From Pedosphaera sp. (GTDB taxonomy: Bacteria > Verrucomicrobiota > Verrucomicrobiia > Limisphaerales > UBA9464), in the NCBI GenBank assembly GCA_009695405.1, contig SIAZ01000219.1, positions 1-5,976 of the forward strand: 5,976 nt of DNA, read 5' to 3'. Below are positions 1-5,778 of this stretch, piece by piece. The first letter of the stretch is position 1. Each line of letters begins with the position of its first letter. Made by a program: the position numbers and the translations under genes. Below the pieces are notes generated by a model. The model ran no database searches. It was not told the DNA's origin and saw nothing but the letters and a program-made list of their open reading frames with translations.

Positions 1-146
1 CCTCACCGCCATCCTCATGGAAACCTCCGATGAGTGGGAAACCGGACGCGCCTACTTCTCCGACCCATCCCAATCCTAAACAACCAACCAACCCCCACCT
101 CCAAATTCAGCCTTTGACTCTTTTACAGAAAAAAAGTTGCGCGGCC
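1..146 (+). mobile_element. 3' end of an IS256/Mutator-like insertion sequence (partial)
   Basis: The left edge of the window holds the last codons of a probable IS256-type transposase. About 65 bases later comes a stretch that looks like a terminal inverted repeat. Read on the minus strand from about 146 inwards it is GGCCGCGC, AACTTTTTTT, CTGTAAAAG; a T-rich end followed by a TGTAAA-like block is common in this family. The right boundary near 146 is inferred, because the left end of the element and its target duplication are outside the window. The element abuts the 3' end of the SWIM gene, whose stop codon lies inside the presumed repeat. Confidence 0.5.
2..79 (+). CDS. C-terminal end of transposase, IS256/Mutator-like (partial)
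   Basis: An open frame enters from the left edge and ends at TAA 77-79, giving 25 residues. The peptide contains METSDEWETGRAYF. This matches the usual C-terminal pattern of IS256-family (Mutator-type) transposases, where an acidic-E-W block is followed by TGRxYL/F just before the stop. The catalytic DDE residues would lie upstream, outside the window, so activity cannot be judged. The downstream sequence to about 146 fits an IS end. Family assignment rests on a short tail and on context. It could be the end of some other protein, but the adjoining repeat-like sequence supports a transposase. Confidence 0.6.
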   Translation, partial: LTAILMETSDEWETGRAYFSDPSQS

Positions 147-149
147 TAA
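123..149 (-). repeat. Probable IS terminal inverted repeat overlapping the SWIM gene stop
   Basis: On the minus strand this stretch reads TTAGGCCGCG, then CAACTTTTTTTCTGTAAAA. The T-run followed by CTGTAAAA is typical of the inner part of IS256-type terminal repeats. It lies about 65 bases after the transposase stop, at the expected distance. It supplies the last seven or eight codons and the stop (123-125) of the SWIM gene. The matching left repeat is outside the window, so the exact edges are not defined. Confidence 0.4.
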
Positions 150-1202
150 AAAACTGGCCAGACTATTGGTAATTCGAGATTTAAATTCATAACTTTGTCC
201 ATAATGAGCCTCTTCGAACCTACTATTTCGAAGCAACGCGTCCCAGACCGAGCGTGCCTCCACAAGGATAGGAAAGGGCGATTGATTATACTGAGCCACC
301 AGTTGAAAAAACTGCGTCTTCTTCAGAATTTTCCACGAATTCGTTGAGGTAAAGCGGGTTTCTGCATCAAACCCCTTGTCGCTAACCGTAAAGCGGAAAT
401 CCATTTCTGGTAGCTGATCGGGCGCGAAATTCGATATTGCTTCGAGCTCTCTTCTCGCCAACTCGACCTTATCAAGCCATGCTGTTAAATCCAATTGCGC
501 CCAGTAATCGATGAGAAATTGGGCGGGAGACGAAACCTTAGACACTGCCTGCATGTACGGTGGGAGCACTATCTTGAACTGAGTCGCTTCCCGATCGAGA
601 CAATGCCAAAAATCGAGAATAGAGTCTGGGACATGCGGCCAACTGATGATTGGCTGGAAATAGGGAAAATAGAGACGATTCGAGTTTTGGCCTAAATTAG
701 CCAATGCAGAGATGGCCAAGCCCTTTTCCCTTCGTGCAATCTGGAACATCGCATCGACTCGGTTGATGAATCGCGAAACATCGCCCGATAGGATCTTGAT
801 TCCCAGTCCCTTGACGACCGCAGCGCTAAGGATGTCCAACGGGTCGATTGGCTTTGCTTGAGGGACTGACGCGACTTTAGGGGCAGGTGCTGGCAGATGT
901 TTAGGAAAGTTTTCTTTAAATGTGACGAGGCCGAAAGCAACGGCCGCGCAGTGTATGCAGTGTGCCTGAACAATACAGGTGCAAGAATCTACTACCGTCT
1001 CGTCGGCAACAGTAAAAGTTACTTGGCAATGCTTGGCGTTACTAAGGTTCCCCCGGAAGGTTGACGGTGTCTCTCCACGCGAGATAGAGGTAACACAACC
1101 GCTTAATGCCAATGATCGTCCTTTCTGAAAGGTCGATTCCTTCAGATCTTCCAGATAATTATTAAATGCAGATATTTCTTTCGCAGTTAAAACTAGAGAC
1201 AT
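123..1202 (-). CDS. SWIM zinc-finger protein, probably 3'-truncated by IS insertion
   Basis: The product is 359 residues. Residues 74-84 hold a SWIM zinc-binding motif, C74-x-C76-x5-C82-x-H84 (CTC then CIH). A proline- and alanine-rich linker follows at about 99-121, then a mixed alpha/beta region with many aromatic residues that I do not recognise. SWIM domains bind zinc and act in protein or DNA contacts. In bacteria they often form the N-terminus of large SNF2-family helicases. This protein has no helicase motifs and ends abruptly: from about residue 352 the codons lie in the presumed end of the adjacent IS256-like element, which also supplies the stop. The simplest reading is the N-terminal remnant of a longer gene, possibly a SWIM-SNF2 ATPase. 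The start ATG lies 23 bases after the carB stop on the same strand, so co-transcription is likely. No good Shine-Dalgarno sequence is visible. The ORF and SWIM motif are clear; truncation and the SNF2 link are inference. Confidence 0.75.
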   Translation of the reverse strand: MSLVLTAKEISAFNNYLEDLKESTFQKGRSLALSGCVTSISRGETPSTFRGNLSNAKHCQVTFTVADETVVDSCTCIVQAHCIHCAAVAFGLVTFKENFPKHLPAPAPKVASVPQAKPIDPLDILSAAVVKGLGIKILSGDVSRFINRVDAMFQIARREKGLAISALANLGQNSNRLYFPYFQPIISWPHVPDSILDFWHCLDREATQFKIVLPPYMQAVSKVSSPAQFLIDYWAQLDLTAWLDKVELARRELEAISNFAPDQLPEMDFRFTVSDKGFDAETRFTSTNSWKILKKTQFFQLVAQYNQSPFPILVEARSVWDALLRNSRFEEAHYGQSYEFKSRITNSLASFLGRATFFL

Positions 1203-1225
1203 AATCAGTCGAACATCTGTGCAGC

Positions 1226-3016
1226 TTAAAAATATTCTTGGATCGTTTTTACTGAGTAACCGTGTTTTTGAAGAGCGACGATTCCAAGGGCTGCTGCCTT
1301 TGCTCCACTGATAGTGGTCATGATCGGGGTCCCTGTCATAACCGCCGTGGTCCGAATCTTGACTTCATCCTCTCGCGGAGCAGATCCACTCGGGGTGTTA
1401 ATCACCAATTGGATTTCCTTATTTTTGAGAAGATCAACAATGTTGGGCCGTCCCTGTAACACCTTCAAAGTGCGCTGCACCTTTATTCCTGCGGCTTCTA
1501 ATGCTGTGGCAGTTCCATTGGTCGCCACTAATTCAAAGCCGAGGTCCAGATAGCTTTGCGCCAATGAGACGAGGTCTTTTTTGTGCGCATCAGCAATAGA
1601 AATAAAGACCCGACCTTTGAGCGGTAAAGGCGAATTGGCGGCCATCTGCGCTTTGGCATAGGCGATACCTAAATCCGCATCGAGCCCCATAACTTCGCCT
1701 GTGGATCGCATTTCTGGGGATAAGACAATGTCTTGACCAAGAAACTTATTGAAGGGAAACACCGATTCTTTCACCGCCCAATAACTAGGCCAAATCTCAG
1801 CGGTGAAACCTAGTTCCTTGAGGGTTTTCCCAGCCATTACCTTGGCGGCTAGTTTTGCAAGAGGAACTCCGATGGCCTTGCTCACAAAGGGAATGGTTCT
1901 TGAAGCGCGCGGATTTACCTCAAGTACATAAACGGTGTCGCCCTTGACGGCGTATTGGACATTCATCAGTCCACAAACTCTTAACTCCTTGGCCATGGCA
2001 TGAGTGTAACCTCGGATAGTCTCGATGACTCCTTGAGACAAAGTATGGGGAGGAAGGACCATGGCAGCATCGCCCGAATGAACCCCGGCAAACTCGATAT
2101 GCTCCAACATGCCTCCCATAACAATCGTACCCTCCTCCACATTAGTGAAATGTCCCACATCAGCAATACAGTCGACATCCACTTCGGTGGCGTCTTCAAG
2201 GAACTTGTCGACTAGCACTGGACGTTCTGGCGATGCCTCGACGGCGAATCGCATATAGTGTGTCAGTTCAGAATCGGAATAGACGATTTGCATTGCACGA
2301 CCGCCAAGCACGAAACTGGGTCGCACTAAGACTGGGTAGCCGAGTCGATGACTCGCCACCAAAGCTTCTTCCGCATTAGTGGCTAGGCCGTTGAGCGGTT
2401 GTGGGATGCCGAGCTTGTTTAACATTGCTGCAAACAACTTTCTGTCCTCAGCAATCTCGATGCTTTCCGGAGTTGTTCCGATGATATTTACCCCGTTTTT
2501 CTTCAGACCAAGGGCCAGATTCAAAGGAGTTTGACCGCCAAACTGAGCGATCGCTCCAGTGCACCCTTCACGTTCGTAGATATGAAGGACGTCCTCTAGC
2601 GTCAGCGGTTCAAAGAAGAGCTTGTCACTGGTATCGTAATCGGTAGAAACCGTTTCAGGATTTGAATTTACCATGATGGTCTCAAATCCGTCCTCCTTCA
2701 GGGCAAAGGCGGCGTGGACGCAGCAATAGTCAAACTCAATTCCCTGGCCGATCCGGTTGGGGCCGCCACCGAGAATCATAATCTTCTGGGTCTGGGTCAG
2801 CGTGACTTCGTCATCCCCACGGTCGTAGGTGGAATAGTAGTAAGGAGTATACGCTTCAAACTCGGCGGCGCAGGTGTCGACGAGTCGATAACTTGGGACG
2901 AGTTGGTTGCGTTTGCGTTCAGCACGGACTTCGTCTTCCGTTCGGCGAGTCAGATGAGCTATCTGGCGGTCAGAGAATCCGAGGGTCTTGGCGCGGACGA
3001 GCAGGTCGAGGTTCAT
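1226..3016 (-). CDS. carB: Carbamoyl-phosphate synthase large subunit, C-terminal half (split CarB)
   Basis: The product is 596 residues from ATG 3014-3016 and covers only the second half of CarB. Residues 1-75 match the oligomerisation domain (RAKTLGFSDRQIA, then VDTCAAEFEA). An ATP-grasp unit follows, with GGGPNRIGQGIEFDYCC at about 83-99, NPETVSTDYDTSD, RPSFVLGGRAM and the metal/ATP-binding EVNPRASRT. In full-length CarB this unit phosphorylates carbamate. The C-terminal MGS-like regulatory domain (about 475-596) keeps ATNGTA, KVLQGRPNI and INTPSG, the segments that in E. coli bind UMP, IMP and ornithine. The carboxyphosphate-forming N-terminal half is missing, and the divergent tig gene lies upstream, so that half must be encoded elsewhere. 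Separate CarB halves are known in Aquifex and Methanocaldococcus. No key motif is lost, so the gene looks functional. The frame stays open to a GTG at 3143-3145. The extra 43 Ser/Arg-rich residues do not resemble CarB, and the ATG sits at the start of homology. No clear ribosome binding site is seen. Confidence 0.93.
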   Translation of the reverse strand: MNLDLLVRAKTLGFSDRQIAHLTRRTEDEVRAERKRNQLVPSYRLVDTCAAEFEAYTPYYYSTYDRGDDEVTLTQTQKIMILGGGPNRIGQGIEFDYCCVHAAFALKEDGFETIMVNSNPETVSTDYDTSDKLFFEPLTLEDVLHIYEREGCTGAIAQFGGQTPLNLALGLKKNGVNIIGTTPESIEIAEDRKLFAAMLNKLGIPQPLNGLATNAEEALVASHRLGYPVLVRPSFVLGGRAMQIVYSDSELTHYMRFAVEASPERPVLVDKFLEDATEVDVDCIADVGHFTNVEEGTIVMGGMLEHIEFAGVHSGDAAMVLPPHTLSQGVIETIRGYTHAMAKELRVCGLMNVQYAVKGDTVYVLEVNPRASRTIPFVSKAIGVPLAKLAAKVMAGKTLKELGFTAEIWPSYWAVKESVFPFNKFLGQDIVLSPEMRSTGEVMGLDADLGIAYAKAQMAANSPLPLKGRVFISIADAHKKDLVSLAQSYLDLGFELVATNGTATALEAAGIKVQRTLKVLQGRPNIVDLLKNKEIQLVINTPSGSAPREDEVKIRTTAVMTGTPIMTTISGAKAAALGIVALQKHGYSVKTIQEYF

Positions 3017-3255
3017 GTTTCGGTATCGCGAAAGGCAGGAAGAGGAAACCGGAGTACGGGACAACTGTCGAGTCTGGGCCGCATCGGATCGCTCTGATTT
3101 TGTTTTCCTACTCTCTGTTTCAGACACCTTTCCGAAGTTGATCACGCAGATACCCGAACGATCGCTTGACCAGTTGGCCTCTCAATTCCTAGTCTCCCCG
3201 TCCTTTGTCGGGTCAATCCCTCTGAGAGACCCTTCTCAATCATTGTAGAAAGTAC
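3017..3255. promoter_or_regulatory. Divergent carB/tig intergenic region with candidate promoters
   Basis: Both genes must be transcribed outward from this 239-base stretch. A perfect -35-like TTGACC lies at 3166-3171 facing tig, with a poor -10 candidate TAGTCT at 3190-3195. On the minus strand another TTGACC (plus-strand GGTCAA, 3211-3216) faces carB, with a poor -10 candidate TAGGAA at 3186-3191. The two boxes form an inverted repeat centred on CTAG at 3189-3192. The -10 matches are weak, so start sites are not assigned. Nearest the tig start, TAGAAAG (3245-3251) is a weak ribosome-binding sequence. No riboswitch or leader peptide is evident. If carB starts at 3016, its leader could be over 150 bases long. 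Confidence 0.3.
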
Positions 3256-4620
3256 ATGAACGTTTCCGCCGAGAATCTGGGTCAGTGCAAGCAACTCATC
3301 CGAGTGGAGGTGCCAGTCGAAGAGGTGAACGCCTCCTTTGACTCCATCACCGCGAATTTCCAAAAACAGGCTCAATTACCTGGCTTTAGGCCGGGTAAGG
3401 CGCCAAAATATTTGGTGCTTAAGTCTTTCGAAGGCCGCATCGATGAGGAAGTTCGTAAAAAACTATTTAACGACTCTTATCAAAAGGCTGTCGATCAACA
3501 GAAATTAAGGGTGGTGGCCACCTTGAATGTCGAAGAACTGGCTTTCGGTCGCGGTATGCCGTTCTCCTACACCGTCACCCTCGAGCATGAACCCGATTTT
3601 ATCTTGCCGCAGTACAAAGGACTCAAGGCTCAACGTCCTGCCGCCCAACCGTCGGAAGCCGATGCTGAGCGTGCGCTGAATATCCTCCGCGAACAACAAG
3701 TGCAGTACACCGATGTGCAGCGGGCCATTATTGAAGGTGATATCGCTGTGGTGAATTACACCGGCACAATAGAGGGGCAGCCTATTAGCGCTGTCGCCCC
3801 GACTGCTCAAGGCCTCACCACAAAACAAAATTTCTGGGTGCTGGTTAGAGAAGAGTCCTTCATCCCCGGCTTCACCACCGCTTTGGTCGGCGCGAGCGCT
3901 GGTGATCGTCGTACGGTCTCCCTCACTTTGCCGGTTGATTTTGTGGTCAAGGATCTCTCGGGTAAAGGAGTGGTTTATGAGGTGGAAATCGTCAGCGTAA
4001 AACTGAAGGTCTTACCCGAAGTCAATGACAACTTTGTCAAAGCATTTGGAGCTGAATCCGTAGAAGTTTTAATGGATGGCATCCGTCAGGATCTAAAGAA
4101 CGAACTGGATTTCCGTGCTCGCCGAGCGGTTCGAGACCAACTGATCAAAGGCCTTCTCGATCAAGTCTCTTTTGAGTTGCCTGAGAGCCTACTGACCAAC
4201 GAAACCCGCAATGTTGTCTATAATATCGTCAATGAGAATCAACAGCGTGGTGTCTCTAAAGAACTGATTGAAGAACGTAAGGACGAGATTTTTGCTACGG
4301 CTGAGTTAAGTGCTAGAGAGCGGGTTAAAGCGGCTTTGATTCTCCGGCGAATTGCTGTCACTGAAGGTGTCAAAGCAGATCGAGAAGAGATGACTCGTCG
4401 TGTCGTGGCTCTCGCCGAGCAGAACAAGACGCCAGTAGAGAAGTTTGCGAAGTCACTTCAGGAGCGAAATGCATTCCCTGACATCGCTCAAGAGATTGTG
4501 ACTGGCAAGGTCTTGGATATGATCGAATTGAATGCGCAGATTGAGGATGCCCCTCTTGCAGAGTTAGCGCCAATTCCAACGGCGATCTCTCAACGGGGAT
4601 CGCCGTTTTCATTAAAATAA
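3256..4620 (+). CDS. tig: Trigger factor, ribosome-associated chaperone / peptidyl-prolyl isomerase
   Basis: The 454-residue product has the three-domain layout and near-usual length of trigger factor, which binds the ribosome near the exit tunnel and shields nascent cytosolic proteins. The N-terminal ribosome-binding domain (about 1-115) carries the signature GFRPGKAP at 43-50. The FKBP-like isomerase domain spans about 155-250 (GDIAVVNYTGTIEGQPI, then FIPGFTTALVGASAGD). The alpha-helical chaperone domain runs from about 255 to 430 and includes ELPESLLTNETRNVVY. The sequence resembles verrucomicrobial homologues, with NFWV in the FKBP domain. The ATG is preceded by a weak TAGAAAG and the domain starts directly after it. 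The last 14 residues (from P441) are encoded by a terminator-like hairpin, which suggests a lost upstream stop. No clpP or clpX follows, unlike in many bacteria; the next gene is convergent. Confidence 0.96.
   Translation: MNVSAENLGQCKQLIRVEVPVEEVNASFDSITANFQKQAQLPGFRPGKAPKYLVLKSFEGRIDEEVRKKLFNDSYQKAVDQQKLRVVATLNVEELAFGRGMPFSYTVTLEHEPDFILPQYKGLKAQRPAAQPSEADAERALNILREQQVQYTDVQRAIIEGDIAVVNYTGTIEGQPISAVAPTAQGLTTKQNFWVLVREESFIPGFTTALVGASAGDRRTVSLTLPVDFVVKDLSGKGVVYEVEIVSVKLKVLPEVNDNFVKAFGAESVEVLMDGIRQDLKNELDFRARRAVRDQLIKGLLDQVSFELPESLLTNETRNVVYNIVNENQQRGVSKELIEERKDEIFATAELSARERVKAALILRRIAVTEGVKADREEMTRRVVALAEQNKTPVEKFAKSLQERNAFPDIAQEIVTGKVLDMIELNAQIEDAPLAELAPIPTAISQRGSPFSLK
4578..4612 (+). terminator. 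Rho-independent terminator-like hairpin inside the 3' end of tig
   Basis: AACGGCGATC (4578-4587) and GATCGCCGTT (4598-4607) form a perfect 10-bp stem with a 10-base loop. A short T-rich tail, TTTTCATT, begins within the right arm at 4606. The shape and position fit an intrinsic terminator for tig transcripts. The tig stop codon (4618-4620) lies downstream of the hairpin, so the stem is translated. The T-tract is short and interrupted, so efficiency may be modest. The opposite strand has no T-tract after the stem, so the hairpin should act on tig only. Confidence 0.65.
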
Positions 4621-4640
4621 ACTTAGAAAACCAAGGAACT

Positions 4641-4662
4641 AAAAAAGCCCACCGTTCACGGG
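4641..4662 (-). terminator. Probable terminator of the GalU-like gene
   Basis: On the minus strand, CCCGT and GTGGG-type arms (plus-strand 4648-4662) can pair as three G-C pairs plus two G-U pairs around a five-base loop. Six uninterrupted Ts follow after one C (4641-4646). The site is about 60 bases beyond the stop of the minus-strand nucleotidyltransferase gene, in the gap between convergent genes. The T-run is good but the stem is short. Confidence 0.4.
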
Positions 4663-4721
4663 TTGCAAACGAACCGAATCAAGAAAGCGAATTAGAAGAG
4701 TAACGAAGGCGAAAATTGGGT

Positions 4722-5558
4722 TCAGGCGTTGCGTTGAGCTAAAAGCTCCACCAATCCAGCCAAAACTTCCTCGCGATCTCGTCCCGCTAAAGAAAGAGCG
4801 AGTTGTGCGGTGAGTAACCCGAATCGCGCGCCCAAATCGTATCGACGTCCGAGGGTTTCCAACGCCAAATACCGCTCCTGCCTAGCTAATTCAGAGAGGG
4901 TTGGGGATAAATGCACCGCAGTGCTCTCCGCCACTGATTGATCGAGAAGAGCCATGACCGAGGGTGTCAGCACATGCATGCCAAAAAAACAGAGATAATG
5001 AGCCGATCGAAGCCCCGGAACTACCAATCGCTCTTCCGCAAGTGTGGGCGTGGGCTTTTCCAAAACTTCAGTGATCTCATAGAGGGTTGCATTCCCTGGC
5101 ACGCGCCGTCCGCTTATGGCTCCAAAGTAAGGTAACTTACTTTCGTGCGTCGCTTGGACAGCTGAAACCGCTGCGTCTTGGGTTGATGCAGTCGTGACTA
5201 ATTGACGGGCGCAACTTGCCTCAGTCAGACTCACTGACACGTGATCTCCCACCATTAAAAGAAACGGGTCGTCTTTGGTAAAGTTACGGCCGCACCAGAC
5301 CGCATGCCCGTAACCTCGTGGTTCAGTTTGTTCGATGAAATGGAGCCGTTGTTCATGCAGCCCCGCTGCTGCGCTGAAGACAGTCTGATCGCCGGGATGG
5401 ATGACGATACCGACCTCTTCAATACCCGCCGACAAAGCTTCCGCGAGAATGACGCCCAAAGCGCTGCGCGTTGTTCCGTCTCGATCGACTAACATCTGCA
5501 AGGGCAGGGTTCGTTGATTGCGGCCAGCCGCGGTAATCAGCGCTTTGCGTATTTGCAT
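4722..5558 (-). CDS. GalU-like nucleotidyltransferase (probable UTP-glucose-1-phosphate uridylyltransferase)
   Basis: The 278-residue product has the Rossmann-like fold motifs of sugar-phosphate nucleotidyltransferases and is closest in pattern to GalU, which makes UDP-glucose from UTP and glucose-1-phosphate. Visible motifs are KALITAAG at 5-12, EPRGYGHAVWCG at 79-90 (GalU has GLGHAVLCA), VGDH at 103-106 (usually LGDD, first Asp a metal ligand), EVLEKPTP at 164-171, and GRRYDLGARFGLL at 237-249 (GalU GKRFDxGxxxGYL). The N-terminal signature is altered: GRNQRTLPLQMLVDRDG replaces GxGTRxLPxTKxxPKEMLPxxDKP, so about six residues and the conserved lysines are gone. I recall similar RTLPLQ forms in Verrucomicrobiota and Planctomycetota, which would make this a subfamily and not a damaged copy. 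Sugar and nucleotide specificity are therefore inferred. The ATG is directly preceded by TTGAAAG, a poorly spaced ribosome-binding sequence. The gene is monocistronic as far as visible and convergent to tig. Confidence 0.82.
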   Translation of the reverse strand: MQIRKALITAAGRNQRTLPLQMLVDRDGTTRSALGVILAEALSAGIEEVGIVIHPGDQTVFSAAAGLHEQRLHFIEQTEPRGYGHAVWCGRNFTKDDPFLLMVGDHVSVSLTEASCARQLVTTASTQDAAVSAVQATHESKLPYFGAISGRRVPGNATLYEITEVLEKPTPTLAEERLVVPGLRSAHYLCFFGMHVLTPSVMALLDQSVAESTAVHLSPTLSELARQERYLALETLGRRYDLGARFGLLTAQLALSLAGRDREEVLAGLVELLAQRNA

Positions 5559-5734
5559 CTTTCAATAAACAGTGTCCGACTTCTTAGAGATTGTCAGTCC
5601 CTCTGTGTCAGGATGTACAAAGAAAAGTTTCTGGAGGGTGCTTCAGTTGGTTACTCGCCAGCCAATGAGGCAACAGAGTCCCGCGGTTTACGAAACCATA
5701 AGTGATTTCTAGACAGTGCTAAAACACGAGCAAA
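5559..5734. other. Intergenic stretch between the GalU-like gene and the IS3-family element
   Basis: No supported gene lies here. It should hold the promoter of the minus-strand nucleotidyltransferase gene, but no convincing -35/-10 pair was found on that strand. A small perfect hairpin, GGTTT-ACG-AAACC, lies at 5685-5697; it has no T-tract and no clear role. The right boundary is the presumed IS end. Confidence 0.35.
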
Positions 5735-5760
5735 TGGGCCTGCTTCGATAAAACGGACAG
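5735..5760. repeat. Probable terminal inverted repeat of the IS3-family element
   Basis: The sequence starts TGGGCCTGCTTCGATAAAAC and continues CGGACAG, and lies 18 bases beyond the transposase stop. The TG end, a C-rich start and an inner CGGACA block fit IS3-type terminal repeats. The partner repeat is not in the window, so the call depends on position and pattern only. Confidence 0.5.
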
Positions 5761-5778
5761 AGAAAAGGGAGTTATTGG

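Noticed and set aside
495..695. Plus-strand ORF of 66 codons
   Set aside because: It lies antisense inside the SWIM gene and has no recognisable motif.
692..973. Minus-strand ORF of 93 codons in another frame of the SWIM gene
   Set aside because: It overlaps the frame that carries the SWIM motif, and its composition looks like an out-of-frame translation.
3017..3145. Frameshift joining an upstream CarB N-terminal half
   Set aside because: None of the upstream sequence on the minus strand resembles CarB; the region leads directly into the divergent tig gene.
2714..3248. Three overlapping plus-strand ORFs opposite the carB start region
   Set aside because: They are antisense to conserved CarB codons or to the divergent promoter region, with no family resemblance.
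3142..3375. Minus-strand ORF of 77 codons across the tig start
   Set aside because: It is antisense to the conserved N-terminus of trigger factor and occupies the promoter region; no homology is recognised.
3505..3828. Minus-strand ORF of 107 codons inside tig
   Set aside because: It is an antisense shadow of a strongly conserved coding region.
5685..5697. GGTTT-ACG-AAACC hairpin as a terminator
   Set aside because: The stem has only five pairs and no T-tract on either strand, and no gene ends nearby that needs it.
5514..5705. Plus-strand ORF of 63 codons, including a possible 30-codon ORF from ATG 5613
   Set aside because: It starts antisense to the nucleotidyltransferase N-terminus. The short internal version has an AGG directly against its ATG and no recognisable product.
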